In this document: positions 44,550-56,149 of the stretch, one piece after another
Position numbering within the stretch: position 1 is the stretch's first letter
Layout of the letters: each line of letters begins with the position of its first letter
Assembly (NCBI RefSeq): GCF_007655135.1
Contig: NC_045128.1
Location: 30,288,811 to 30,352,810 of the forward strand
Source: Punica granatum
Taxonomy: Eukaryota; Streptophyta; Magnoliopsida; Myrtales; Lythraceae
Length of the DNA stretch: 64,000 bases
Direction: 5' to 3'
Notes under the pieces: generated by a model
What the model was told of the DNA's origin: nothing
Databases searched by the model: none
What the model saw: the letters and a program-made list of their open reading frames with translations, nothing else
Position numbers and translations under genes: made by a program

Positions 44550-46190
44550 CATGTATGAGAATAACAAGAAAAATCCCGCCGCAAGAAAATGTGAACAATG
44601 AATGATCTGCTCTTGATCGTATGAACCCATAATGTCGAAATGCATGAGCGAGCTTGGAAGATCAATTCCAAGAAGCCTAATGTGGGCCATAAAGTGACCT
44701 ATGTAGTCAGCAAACTTGTTCGGGCCGATTGATAGACAGATCGGGAAGCAAAGACAAGGCTCAAGCAATCTCATATAATGTACCTCCTTTAACTCAAAAC
44801 AGTTTTAAGAGAACTCAACCTTTAGATTTATGTATCTTTCACTCAAATCTCAAAGTAATTCACTTATAAACAAAGTTCAACATTGCATCTCTAGTTTTCA
44901 TCCAACCAAACTCATTAATTGCCATCAACAAATATAGAATCAGAACATAAATTCAATCCTCCATTGAACCCAATCAATCAAGTCCATACACTCAACAACA
45001 ATTAGACAAGCCGAACATTTCCATTCTTATTTAACTCTATAACCCATTAACTTTATTAATCTATTTGCTCCATCCACATCCATAACTTAATCGGCGTGAA
45101 AACAAGACCAATAGGCTCTAGAGATGCTGAACAGTAAAGCATAAACCACAAAACATCAACTTATAGCAAAATCCATATCAATAGTTGGAACCTTAAATCG
45201 AGCTGAAACGAAGAGTAAAATGGCTCAATTCGCACCTAAACTCAGTGAATAAGTGTGTCTAGGATTAGGAGAATCAATTACTAATCAAGAACCCCAAGTT
45301 TAGTCAATTTCCTTTCAAAATTTGCTTGGCTCGGTCGTCTCCCTCGAGTTTGCTCAGGTCTCTCTCTCTCCATCTGTTTCTTTTTTGTCTTCCCTCAGCC
45401 GAAACAGGACAGAGGAGAAAAGAGCAAACAATAAATGAATGAATGAATGATAAGGCGATGCAAGACGAGGGAAAGAGCTTGGGGTCACGTGGCGCCCATG
45501 CCTCCATTCCATTTTTTTTTTGGCTCCAGCAACTTATACATAAATAAATAAATATATATATATATATAAGCATATGTATGTATGTGTGTAGGTAAATATC
45601 GGGTCTCATACCAAGTGACTACCATCGAATTGACGATGCCCCATTTTTCTTTGTTCAGGTCACCATCCGCGGGCTCCTTAAGAGTCCCATCAATGAAGCC
45701 CAATTTATTTTTTGCACGAAGAGCCATTCTCATGAGCTGTGACCAGGTCAAGTAGTTATCTTCATTCAGCTTAGAAGATATCAACCGGATACCTAGGCCA
45801 TCGGATGAAGTGAAAGAAATAGGAAGAGGCTAAGTTTGCAGGAGTAGTCGCGCCAGAGGGTTGATTGATGCCAGTGGGAATATACGGAGCATGAATTAAA
45901 TTCGCTGCCAGTGGACATGATCGGAGGAAAGATACGGTTGATTTGTTCAGCCTGAAAAGAAGTCGTGGTAGAGCTTGGCCTCTAGACTGTAGGCTCCCAT
46001 ACCATGTAAAAAATCAAGATGCTAGTGATTTTTGGACAATAGTCAAATTACATTACTGTAATTGAGTGTACATATAAGGAGACTTACGCTACAAAGTAAG
46101 GAAATAAAGACTAAAATAAGAAGTCCATCTATGACTACCTAATATACACTCATCGCACATAAATACAGATGATTTTGGATCCCCATAATT
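44550..46190 (-). pseudogene. older copia element, 5' part (reverse transcriptase fragment, gag, LTR)
   Basis: Continuation of 38530-39470 across the nested insertion. 44550-44780 is reverse transcriptase sequence like 37430-37620. 44780-45598 is unrelated AT-rich and CT-rich DNA that replaces the rest of pol (with a short GAAT repeat near 45433). 45600-45784 is gag (ISSKLNEDNYLTWSQLMRMA). 45992-46004 is a degenerate primer site (TGGTATGGGAGCC), and an LTR begins at 46005, matching 38535-38610. The central two thirds of pol are missing. Confidence 0.7.
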
Positions 46191-46348
46191 GGTGCGGGGC
46201 TTTTGCCATAGTTTTCATATATTATAATTGATTGATTGATTGACATGCATACGTCAAGCTTTTTTTTCGGTGAAACACAATTTATGAGAAGTCTACATAT
46301 CTAAATAAAGAAGTATAGGAAAAGAAAATAAAACGTTATAATAAATTT

Positions 46349-46820
46349 TACTAGTGAAAATCGAATTTAAAATATATTAATTTTAGAAAATGGAGAGTAT
46401 CACTCGCCTAATTTACCCTTTCTCTATTTATTAATTAATAATATTATCTTCAATGCTTTACGTGATTTGGGAGAAATGTTTTATGACCTTTTTGAAGATA
46501 ACAATACCAGCCTTTACCACTTTCGCTATGTCAAATTGCGATATTAATTATTAGCTTTTGAGCCTCATTGTTCCCTCTCCCACTCGAGCAATAGGATCAC
46601 ACATACTCGGCTTATCATAAAAGCATACGTATTTTGATCGTATATACAATAGTCGTGATCTTATAATTGATGTGAATTGTGAGAGCTACATATGCAGGCA
46701 GGATCCGGCTCGGGTGCGGGCGACTGCTTCCTATAAAGAGCCAAGGAAATCTTCATGTTAGGCCAAATAACAGATGCCAAGTGCATGCATTTTGATCTTG
46801 GAAAAACATGATTTAATGGT
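46349..46820. repeat. 472-bp tandem duplication, copy 1
   Basis: From TTACTAGTGA to the next TTACTAGTGA. It matches copy 2 almost base for base, apart from a few differences near the left end and single bases elsewhere. No coding content was recognised. Confidence 0.9.
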
Positions 46821-47290
46821 TTACTAGTGAGAGTCGGATCTGAAATATATTAATTTTAGAAAATGGATGGTATCATTCGCCTAATTTCCCCTTTCTCTAT
46901 TTATTAATTAATAATATTATCTTCAATGCTTTACGTGATTTGGGAGAAATGTTTTATGACCTTTTTGAAGATAACAATACCAGCCTTTACCACTTTCGCC
47001 ATGTCAAATTGCGATATTAATTATTAGCTTTTGAGCCTCATTGTTCCCTCTCCCACTCGAGCAATAGGATCACACATTCTCGGCATATCATAAAAGCATA
47101 CGTATTTTGATCGTATATACAATAGTCGTGATCTTATAATTGATGTGAATTGTGAGAGCTACATATGCAGGCAGGATCCGGCTCGGGTGCGGGCGACTGC
47201 TTCCTATGAAGAGCCAAGGAAATCTTCATGTTAGGCCACATAACAGATGCCAAGTGCATGCATTTTGATCTTGGAAAAACATGTTTTAGT
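46821..47290. repeat. 472-bp tandem duplication, copy 2
   Basis: Repeats 46349-46820, including GTGCATGCATTTTGATCTTGG and GCAGGCAGGATCCGGCTCGG. The duplication ends near ACATGTTTTAGTGG. Confidence 0.9.
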
Positions 47291-48934
47291 GGTTGTGGTT
47301 GGATGCTAGTAGATTAACATTTGTCAATGATAAGACTAGTCAATTTGGCACAGCCTAATAACGATATTTAACTTTTATTTGGTGAAATCAGATACACTCA
47401 CATTCCAAACAGAAACCCAATTGATCATCTGTCTTGTCTCCCTCGAAATTTATTTTTTCTTAGGAAATTTTTGTGTACTTAATAAAGTTTAAGTCGAGTT
47501 TAGGACTTTGAAATCATCAACTACAAAGTTATGCCACTCTTCATGCTTAAAAAACTTGAAATAGGATGCAAATGCAACCCATAATTAGGATCTAATCTAA
47601 GTATATCTCTTTCATGAGAAAATTTTAAATGCTCTCAACTAAAAATAATGTTAAGGAAAAATCAATGAAATTATTTCAATAAAAAATAATTAAGATATTA
47701 ATTGAGTAATTAACACTAGTTTTTTTATTTATTTATTGCAATATGATTTGTATTTCTTAATGTCACATGTCGTGATAGCTTAACCTAAGAATTTTCTTTT
47801 TCCAAAGATATTATGAAGGTTGTATAACGAATTATTATCATATAATTCTATAAGGCGGAATTGACCTTATTATATGTATGTGTTTTTCTTTGTTAAAATG
47901 ATGGACTTTAATAAATTAAATTAATTAATTTTGAAAATTAATTATAAGATATAAAAACTGACAAGTGAAGACGTGCGGTTGCGCTGTATAAGACAAATCA
48001 CGAACCCTTAACTCTACGTTGATTGACTTTTAATCCCGCTTAAATGAACTTTTACTACATTTTATTTGCATTGTGTTGGACATATTTCGGATATTTGTAT
48101 ATATCCTATGTATGTAATCATAATAATAAAAGAATATCTTGAAAAATCAAAAGCTTTCTTAATTATTAAAAACACTAGACAATAATCCGCACTTTGCGCT
48201 GGTAAATTTTTAAAATATTTTAAGTCAGAAATAATGTTGGAATAATTATAATTTCTAAGGCATATAAAATCTGATGTTATTGTATATTCAAAAAATATAT
48301 GTAATACATATACTAAAAGTGAATTTCATTAGCTTCCACTGATTACTGCAGTTTTTCCTATGTTATAACCACTACGCCCACTTTTACTATATTAAGTTCT
48401 TTCATTTTTCATAAGCTTATTGCAGTATTTATTAGCCATCGTCATGATTTTTGAATCTTTGATTCTCATTCACAATATGTTTATTATGTACATTCGATAA
48501 AATAAAATACATAGCTGTAACGTCATTTTTATATCTGTATTCATTTGTATATTGCCATATGTTTAATTATCAATTTATGTGATACCAAAATTGACAAAGA
48601 GCTTTCTAAACAACTCATATATCCTCCCCTGCGTTTTTTCTAACTCTTGAAATCAACCTCCTTAACCTGAGTACTTGTCTGGGCCAAAGCCCGTATTGTG
48701 AACAAAGCCTTTCAGCGCAAACCCAACAACAAAGCATTTGGGCCCATTATATCATTATATACAATGGAATTCGTATAAGATAAGGTTCTTTCAGCAAAGG
48801 GCAACATAATACAACCTCAAAAGACTTTGGAATTTACAGTATAATTTCCATTACCTGAAATCCTCAATGTCAATGGTATTTGAGAATTGATGTCTAGTGC
48901 AATGACCCTTAGTCCCAACTAGCCAAGACATCAT
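47291..48934. other. AT-rich intergenic sequence
   Basis: No gene recognised; long A/T stretches only. Confidence 0.35.
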
Positions 48935-49197
48935 CTCGTTTGATTTCGCAATCTAATTTTAAGATTTTAACTATAACTTTAACTCTACTAACAAAACAAC
49001 AAAAATGAACTCTTAAAAGTCAAAAGTGTGGGCCCCATATATAAATCAACATACAATTCCATTATAATTAATTCTCTATCAGTCAAACGGAAATTTCAAC
49101 GAGGGTGGGATCTGCATGTTAGCCAAACGGGTAAATTTGCTTTGTCGGTTTTCAAAATCAAAGTTCAAGTTAAAAAGTAACTGTGAAAACAAACGAG
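48935..49197. mobile_element. MITE-like element with CTCGTTTG termini
   Basis: Starts CTCGTTTGATTTCGCAATC and ends ...CTGTGAAAACAAACGAG, an inverted terminus of at least 12 matching positions. The inside carries the TAACTATAACTTTAACTC motif of the TTTGRTTTCAGAG family. No coding capacity. Confidence 0.5.
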
Positions 49198-49204
49198 CTA
49201 GATT

Positions 49205-50180
49205 TGATTTGACAAAATTGACAATTTGGTCCCTGAAATATATATCTTACTGCAAATTGGTCTCTGAAATATATTGTGTGTACTACTGGTCCGTACGTTT
49301 CAAATGTTAGAACCAATTAGTCCTTCCGTCTAATTGGCCGTTTGAAAACGCTGACTTGCCCCAGGAGGCGAGGCAGCGGATAGTCAACAAGGCGTAAGCT
49401 TTTGTTCGCTTTATTCTGGGTTCTGTTTAGGTGTTTGTGCAGTCCGGATTTTGTCACCAGCTCACGCGGAGAATTGACGCCAAGAATATGACAAAAAGAG
49501 CCTAAAGCATCGAATATATTTTTAACAATAAACTCGATTCCGAAATGCGGTTTCCTGTAGTCTCTTGTGAACTGAGTCGTTCCTGCTCTGATAATTATCC
49601 GGGTAAACTAATGCTTCAAGTTCCTTCCTTTGGCTGGAAGTAGGCTACATGGAGGAGACTTTGGAGTTCTTTATTTTTCCCAGATTCTTGAACAGAAAAG
49701 TCTTATGGAGCTGAAAGCTTGTAGGGCTGATCGATCAAACTCTTATCCGCTGATTTAAGGTTCCGCCTCAATCACTAACCTCCCTTCCCGGAGCTCAACG
49801 AAGCTTCCGTCAATAGCAGTGGCGAGAGGGACCTGATCGGTTTCGGAGAGCACGCCTTCTTCTTCTTGCCTTCTCCTTCCCCTTCCGGTTAGGGTTTCCT
49901 TTTCCTTTTTTTTTTTAATTGTTTCGTAATTTTTTAAAAGATACTAACAAAAATTAAAAATGACATCGTTTTTGGACTTCTTATGATCGACATGGCGCTT
50001 AACGTGCCAAATCAGCGGATAACGGGACAAGTCAGCGTTTTCAAACAGCCAATTAGACGGAAGGACCAATTCGTTCTAACATTTGAAACATTCGGATTAA
50101 TTAATACACACAATATATTTTTGGGATCAATTTGCAGTAAGGTTTATCTTTTAAGGACCAAATTATTAATTTCGTCGATT
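49205..50180. mobile_element. non-autonomous element with terminal inverted repeats of about 150 bp
   Basis: The left arm (about 49205-49360) and the right arm (about 50022-50180, inverted) match over most of their length, sharing AATTTGGTCC, CTTACTGCAAATTG, ATATATTGTGTGTA, TTTCAAATGTTAGAAC, TCCTTCCGTCTAATTGG and GTTTGAAAACGCTGACTTG. This design is typical of Mutator-like non-autonomous elements. The interior (49360-50020) has higher complexity, with no transposase and possibly captured host sequence. A 9-bp target duplication was not found by eye. Confidence 0.6.
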
Positions 50181-50781
50181 TGATTTTCACTGCTCAGACC
50201 ATCTCATTGTTTTCCTATCGTTTATCCTCTCTGAGGACCATGGGCTTCTCCAAAAACAGAAAAAAAAAAATTAAAAAAAAACCATCAGCCCCTAGTCCCC
50301 TACAAAAAGACCATTATGATCCGACTCAGATGTCAAAACAGGACGCATACAGTTCATACCTCAAATTCTTGAAAGGTATCATCGACTCCACAATCATATA
50401 AAGAATTGCGCATTAACCGCGGATAGGAGTTCTTGGCAAATAAGAATAAAGTAAATGTAAATTTTTTTAAAATTTTTTTCTTACAAGGGAGTGAAGAGGT
50501 ATCATAGTCTCACAACAAATATTGAACCTGAAATCTATTGATTACTAGGCAAAAACGTGCGTCAGTGTCCTACTCTCTTTTTTATAAATCCAATGTAATT
50601 AAATTAAGGAGACAGGGATGATGTAACAAACCCTGAGAAATCTCCTTCAACTATCAAAGCAGACCTACTTGATAAAAAAACAAAAAAAACAAAAACAAAA
50701 AAAGAAAATAATAATAAAAACAGAAATAAAATCCTAGCCATCTCTCAAGTGCCTGTGTCAACTTTGGCTAGTTCCCCTTCA
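50181..50781. other. 3' flank of the first transporter gene
   Basis: Contains A-rich runs (50262-50280, 50676-50725). A short frame beginning MGFSKNRKKKIKKK at 50240 is driven by poly(A) and not supported. The part next to 50782 should hold the transporter 3' UTR. Confidence 0.35.
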
Positions 50782-52569
50782 TTAAGTTTTGGCACCATTA
50801 CTACTAGTGAGGGCCAACTCCTTCTCATGACCGTCGCTAGTACTTCTATTAGTAGCAGCGATTTCGTCCCTATACCTCTTGTAAATGTCCCCTCCATAGT
50901 ACTTCTTAGTCCTGAATATCAATATCAACAATACCAATGCCCCGAACAAATTCGCCCCAGCCAGGATAATGAACGAAAGCCGATAGCATTGCTTCCCGAT
51001 GCAAACGAGCTCCTTCACCATGTCCCGGGTCATCCCTTTCAGGGCGAGCTGCTTTGCAGCCTCCCTGTCATACAGCTTCCCTACCACCAGGACGTTGAGG
51101 ATGTACGACCCGAGCGGGCTCGCCAGCTGCCCGCAGTTGAACAGGGTGGAGTAGTACTTGAGCCCGAAGAGCTCTGAGATCACCACGAACAGGAGGGTCA
51201 GCTGGGCCCCGAATGAGAACCCGATCAGAAGTGACGCGATGTAGACCGACCCGGGGATTGGGAACGCGACTAGGAGGTCCCCCAGGGCCGAGAGTACTAG
51301 GGCGACCATCATTATCACAGGGCGGGGCACCCTCCACCTAAGGTATATGGTCTCTGAGACGAACCCCGCGAACACCCTCCCGAAGTAGTTCCATATGCTC
51401 ACGAGCGAGACGAAGGTGCTGATGGTGTGCTTCGGGTACTCAAGGGATTCTCCTATCTGGCCCAGGTTGTCGACTGCCGTCAGGCTGCAACCCAGCCCGC
51501 AGAACGTGGCGATGAAGAGTATGATCATGTCGAGGCTCAGGAGGGCCTGCAGAATCGTGTAGTCCTGTCCCCTTTCCGGTGGACTGAAAATATTAGCACA
51601 ACACGAGTCTGACGGACCTTTCGAATCCGAACTCTCTTCTTCTAACTTTTTCTCGGTTTGGGCACTATTGTTCGGGTTGGCTTGTGGGACAGTATTCGGG
51701 TCGCTAACTATGATGCTAGTCGGGGGAGGAACCGGGTTCTTCCGCTGCTTCCACGTGGCATATTCCTCTCTGATCGCGATCGCTAGGGGCATAAAGGTCA
51801 ATGCGCAAATGACAACCGTGCCCCCAACATAGGCAGCATGCGAGAAACTGACCTGCTTCTGGGATATTGTAAGGCCCATCAGGAGAAAGGCCAGCGCGAG
51901 GGTAATGTAGAGGTAGTCGTAGAACACCTTGCGCTCATTCGGGTGCGAGGAGACCTTCATGGTCCGGATCGTGTACACAAATACCACGGAGACTGCTGCA
52001 GGGAGCCACCCGATGAGGAGGATCATGTTCTTGGAATCGTCCCCATAGATTGCGTGGTAGAGCTGGGTAAAGATCGCCCCGCTCAAGCCCACGAATCCCT
52101 TCATAAGCCCGAGCATCATGCCCCGGCTCTCTGGGAAATTCTTCACGCACGTGACGAGGGAGCCGGTGTTTGCAAAGTTCTGCGAGTTGGCGCCAATGCA
52201 GATGTACAGGCACATCTGCCAGACCGCAGGGCGTGCCACCCGCTGCGTCACAGACATCCAGATCATAAAGTACCCCACAAAATTCATGGCGGAACCCACT
52301 AGGAGGACGAACCATGTCGGGGCCACCTCGGCGAGGAGTCCCGACAGGACCCCGACATTGGCTCCCAGGTCCTTAAAGGAGCCCAGGAGGTTCAGGGTTG
52401 ACTGGTCGTAGCCCAGCACGGACTTGATGTCCTTGGAGTAGACCCCGAAAAGGTAAGTCGCCCCTGCCCCAGCCATTATAAGGAAGGAGGCGAACATCAT
52501 AAACCACCGGCCCTTGATCACCTGAGACACGAAGCCGCAGCATCCTCGGTTTCCACTAGACGCAGCCAT
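50782..52569 (-). CDS. nodulin-like/MFS transporter (NFD4-like), 595 aa
   Basis: Single exon. Residues about 15-265 are the nodulin-like N-terminal half ([57 protein letters not shown]). A hydrophilic loop of about 60 residues (Pro/Asn/Ser/Glu-rich) is followed by [15 protein letters not shown] and the second half ([33 protein letters not shown]). About twelve membrane segments are expected. Relatives such as the Arabidopsis At2g39210 group are membrane proteins with unproven substrates. Compared with its paralogue at 62094, the usual FGAQWPLLF is FGAQLTLLF and [10 protein letters not shown] is LFNCGQLASP, so conserved positions in the second half have changed. The start is the first ATG and gives the usual short N-terminus before the first membrane segment. 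Confidence 0.93.
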   Translation of the reverse strand: MAASSGNRGCCGFVSQVIKGRWFMMFASFLIMAGAGATYLFGVYSKDIKSVLGYDQSTLNLLGSFKDLGANVGVLSGLLAEVAPTWFVLLVGSAMNFVGYFMIWMSVTQRVARPAVWQMCLYICIGANSQNFANTGSLVTCVKNFPESRGMMLGLMKGFVGLSGAIFTQLYHAIYGDDSKNMILLIGWLPAAVSVVFVYTIRTMKVSSHPNERKVFYDYLYITLALAFLLMGLTISQKQVSFSHAAYVGGTVVICALTFMPLAIAIREEYATWKQRKNPVPPPTSIIVSDPNTVPQANPNNSAQTEKKLEEESSDSKGPSDSCCANIFSPPERGQDYTILQALLSLDMIILFIATFCGLGCSLTAVDNLGQIGESLEYPKHTISTFVSLVSIWNYFGRVFAGFVSETIYLRWRVPRPVIMMVALVLSALGDLLVAFPIPGSVYIASLLIGFSFGAQLTLLFVVISELFGLKYYSTLFNCGQLASPLGSYILNVLVVGKLYDREAAKQLALKGMTRDMVKELVCIGKQCYRLSFIILAGANLFGALVLLILIFRTKKYYGGDIYKRYRDEIAATNRSTSDGHEKELALTSSNGAKT

Positions 52570-53734
52570 GGCCAGTCAGCTATATATATTCAATCGATCG
52601 ATCTTTTATGGGTAATAAGAAGCTATCCTCGATTTTCTTGAGGCTAGCTTGTGGTTTTGAGTGGGAAAGAATGAGGATTAAAAGATATAGCTGTTTGTCT
52701 TTCCCCACATTGTTGGATGATCAGATCGATCAATTGGAGATGGGAGGGAGTATGTTAGAGGAGAGGCCACAAAACAAGTAATGTTTGATTTGGTTGATTA
52801 ATATAGCCAATTGAGATGAACAGATTTTGGTCATTCAAGGTTGTTTTGCAGCTGTTTTTTTTTTCCCAGTCAAAATGGATTCCACGTAATTGATGCTATC
52901 TAAAATCGGACAGATAAACTCAACAGAGAGAGAATTTCAGAAATTAGAAAAATAGATAAGGAGAGATTTTTTTACCAAGTATAAGATTTTCTTTTGTATT
53001 TTTGGTTAAAATAGGAGGTTAAATCTAGTTAAAACGTTGTTGTTGATATTTTTTTTTTTGGGTAAGGAGTTACAACGTTGTTTTAGATAAGCTCATGCTG
53101 TCTCAGTAAAAAAGATAGAGCAAGTACAGATTCATTCATTTAATAGCAAGTGAAAAATATGGCAAGTACACGGCCGCACATGTAATACTTTGTCCACGTT
53201 CAGAAGATAAGCTCATGATGTCTCGGTAAAAAACAAAATAGTAATAATAAATTACATAAATAAAATCATGCGATTTATATATTTTCTCAACTTAAACCAA
53301 ACGATCGTTAATTTAGAAAATAAAATCACATGAGTTCTTTGATTTCATAAGTGAAATTAATCCTCATTTTTACTTTTTCAAATTTAAGTGAAAGAGATTT
53401 ATGGCTGAATTTTAAAATTTATATAACTAAGGTTACTTTATAAATTAACCAACATTATCCGGTGGGCATTAGTAGTATGATCAAAATTAAGTATCGTCGA
53501 GGAATGGAATTCGGTACAGTATCACAAGTTGCTGCTGAGAACCATGAGATCTTGGGTTCGATTCTCGTCAGTAAAATTTATGTGACCTTTTATTTATTTT
53601 TGTTATCTCTATTCTTGTATTAAATCATAAAACTCCTTTTACAACTGAAAAAATAAAAGAAATTAAGTATTATCCTCTGCTGATAAGAACAAAATCAAGT
53701 AGAGATAATCTTCTATTATCTCAAAGTAGCAGCA
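52570..53734. other. upstream region of the first transporter and AT-rich spacer
   Basis: 52570-52800 is probably promoter and leader of the minus-strand transporter. A TA-rich box at 52581-52590 is too close to the ATG to be its TATA box. About 53515-53660 has a tRNA B-box-like GGGTTCGATTCTCGTCAG followed by a T-rich tail and A-rich end (SINE-like). Confidence 0.4.
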
Positions 53735-53905
53735 GAGATTTGCTGACATAGGTTGGTTTAAGTTTCCGTATTGGTTTCGTTTAACGTTGAATTAGAAGTC
53801 ATTGTGAATTCTGAAAACTTATACTATAAGAGTTTTATCCCTTAGTGGATCAATTCGACTCAACTAAAATAGTCGGGGCCCAATTAGACTTTCGAATATC
53901 AGGAT
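53735..53905 (+). repeat. SINE-like repeat, member 3
   Basis: Carries TTTTATCCCTTAGTGGATCAATTCGACTCAA and GTCGGGGCCCAATTAGACTTTCGAAT in the same order as member 5 (56150-56310) and, inverted, 8057-8270. The 5' part with the B-box-like string is decayed here. Confidence 0.45.
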
Positions 53906-55009
53906 TCCGAAATAAAACAAGAAACTGTCCATTTACCTCCCCTCCATTGTTTCTCCTTCCATTCCTGCTGTCTCATCTCTCTCTCTCTCTCTTCATCCCT
54001 CTTCAACTTATCTCTTTCTCTCTCTTCGGTTAAGCCACTATTCACTCATATGGTGGTCGTTGCTATGTCCCTGCCAACGGCCACTTCATGTCGCCTGCGG
54101 CACCGCACCGCCATCTTGGCACTGCAATCGAAGGTCTTGTTGCATGAGTCTTTTCGTCGTGATCTAGAGGTTGTCCCTGATGGTCGATGCATGGTGTATC
54201 ATATCAGCTTTCTGTTATACTTTTCTTTATCAAATGTTGACACTACTTAGATCGTAAATATTTGTAATTAATCGATCTGTGACCCCAAGATGCTGAGTCT
54301 TTGGGATGATCTCGTAGTTCCGACAAGGTGGAGAAGATATCGGTATTTTCCTTAATAATATTTTTAACATTCCTACATAATTTTTTATTTTACAAGTAAT
54401 TGATTATTTTTTAAAAAAACTTTTAAGTACTTTTACAATCCCCACGTAATTATTGAAAGCTCTTACAATAAAAATATATGTTATTAAAACACTATGCTGT
54501 TAAATTAATTATTTAACCCTAACTAGGGTGTCAAATAAAGTTTCCATAATTTTTTTTGGATTTATAATAATAGTTTATGTAATAATCAATGTAAAGTATA
54601 GTTAAAACTAATGATAAAGCTACTTATATGTAAGACTTATGAACTTTCAATTGATAGTAAATGATCTAAACTTTCAAAGTATTGTACTAATTAATATTTC
54701 ATACGGTATAAAAAGCTAATATTTATTGCCGCTAATCTTAATATGAATTTTTAATATTTCTAATTAGAAAACCATGATCATAATATAATAGGTTTTAATT
54801 GACTCGCTAATATTAATTGGATAAAACCTTGCAGTCGCACCTAAGTTAATGCTCAAGCGAAAACTAGTCTCAGTCAATAAGTTGACGTAATTTTACATGA
54901 CACCGAAAAATAAGAACATCTCTAAAGTTACAAATAAAATGTGACTACTTAAATTGGTGATAAATTAAAATAATCTTTTACAAACATGGATTGGTTTTAA
55001 GTGTTTTGG
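53906..55009. other. AT-rich intergenic sequence
   Basis: A short open frame at 54050-54250 (MVVVAMSLPTATSCRLRHRT) follows a CT-rich tract at 53935-54030, a layout reminiscent of a gene's 5' end, but no continuing exon was found. The rest is AT-rich. Confidence 0.3.
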
Positions 55010-55150
55010 CGTCCGTTATCCCAAAGTAAGGTTTTGGTCAAATACAAGTCTTGTAATTGGAGAAAATCCATGATTTAAAGAACTTTATTCCATAGTAGTT
55101 CAAATCTACATTTATTGGACACATTGAATTTCTATATACCATGTTTTGCA
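55010..55150 (+). repeat. SINE-like repeat, member 4
   Basis: AGTAAGGTTTTGGTCAAATAC, then CTTGTAATTGGAGAAAATCC and GAACTTTATTCCATAGTAG, aligning with 56190-56260 of member 5. Confidence 0.4.
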
Positions 55151-55514
55151 CATCAGAAAAAAAAACTTGTATGGTCGAAGTATATTAAAAATTAAAAAAA
55201 AATTATTAAAGAAAAAGAGCAAAGTGAGTCCCATCAAATGGTGAAACTCACCCTACTTGCTCTGTGAGTAGGATATACCTCTTTTAATTGTTTTATATGA
55301 TATGATATGATATGCTTAGCCCAAACACTATTTTTTAGATATACTTATTCATTAATTTTTTATATCATCGCATGTAACATAGTTGTGTTTCTCTCTGTAC
55401 ATATGAAAGACAAAAAATACACAAATAAATATTTAATAATATAGATAAAATAGGAACGACAATGATGAAAAACATATATAGAATAATTCATTAAATTATG
55501 CAAAACAAAATACT

Positions 55515-55770
55515 TCTAGGGCAACCTGATATGGTTGGTGAAATTTATCTTTTTCGTATCTTGTAGGATGGTGACAAGATCTGTGGGAAATAATCCGGTG
55601 AAATCCTAACAACCCTTATTATTTAAAAAATGTGTGTCCAAACTTATCTTTCTAGGGCAACCTGCACAATATGTGTGGCCAAATTTATCTTTCTCGTATC
55701 TTGTAGAATGGTGTTGAGATCCGTGGGGAATAGTCAAGTGAAATCTTAATGCCTCTTATTGTTTAAAACA
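55515..55770. repeat. diverged direct repeat, two copies of about 115 bp
   Basis: Copies at 55515-55627 and 55651-55770 share TCTAGGGCAACCTG, AATTTATCTTTYTCGTATC, TTGTAGRATGGTG and GTGAAATCYTAA. The flanks are AT-rich. Confidence 0.7.
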
Positions 55771-56149
55771 ATATGTAAAATAACTAAAAATTTAAAAGTT
55801 TAAAAAAGGGTATGTGAGAGTATAAAAGTTTTAAAATGTGTAAAAAACTAAAAAATTAAAAGTTTAAAAAATATAAAAAAAATATGCTACTCTCCCAATT
55901 GTGAAGATGGACCCATTTTAATTATGATTTATATTTTATATACACAAATATAATAATATAATATAAATAAATAAATATAAATGATAATAATATAATATGA
56001 AATAGAATATAATGATATAAAAAATATATAATATATATGTTATGTAATGTACTTTAGTCTCTTACTAGTAAAATAATCCGTGTGTTGTCGCGGGCTTATC
56101 ATATAAATGAATTAAATTTTAAATTCGTAGGTATATTACGATGATATTA

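Noticed and set aside
50749..52411. Several long plus-strand frames opposite the first transporter gene
   Set aside because: Shadows of the GC-rich coding strand. The minus-strand frame has the full family signature.
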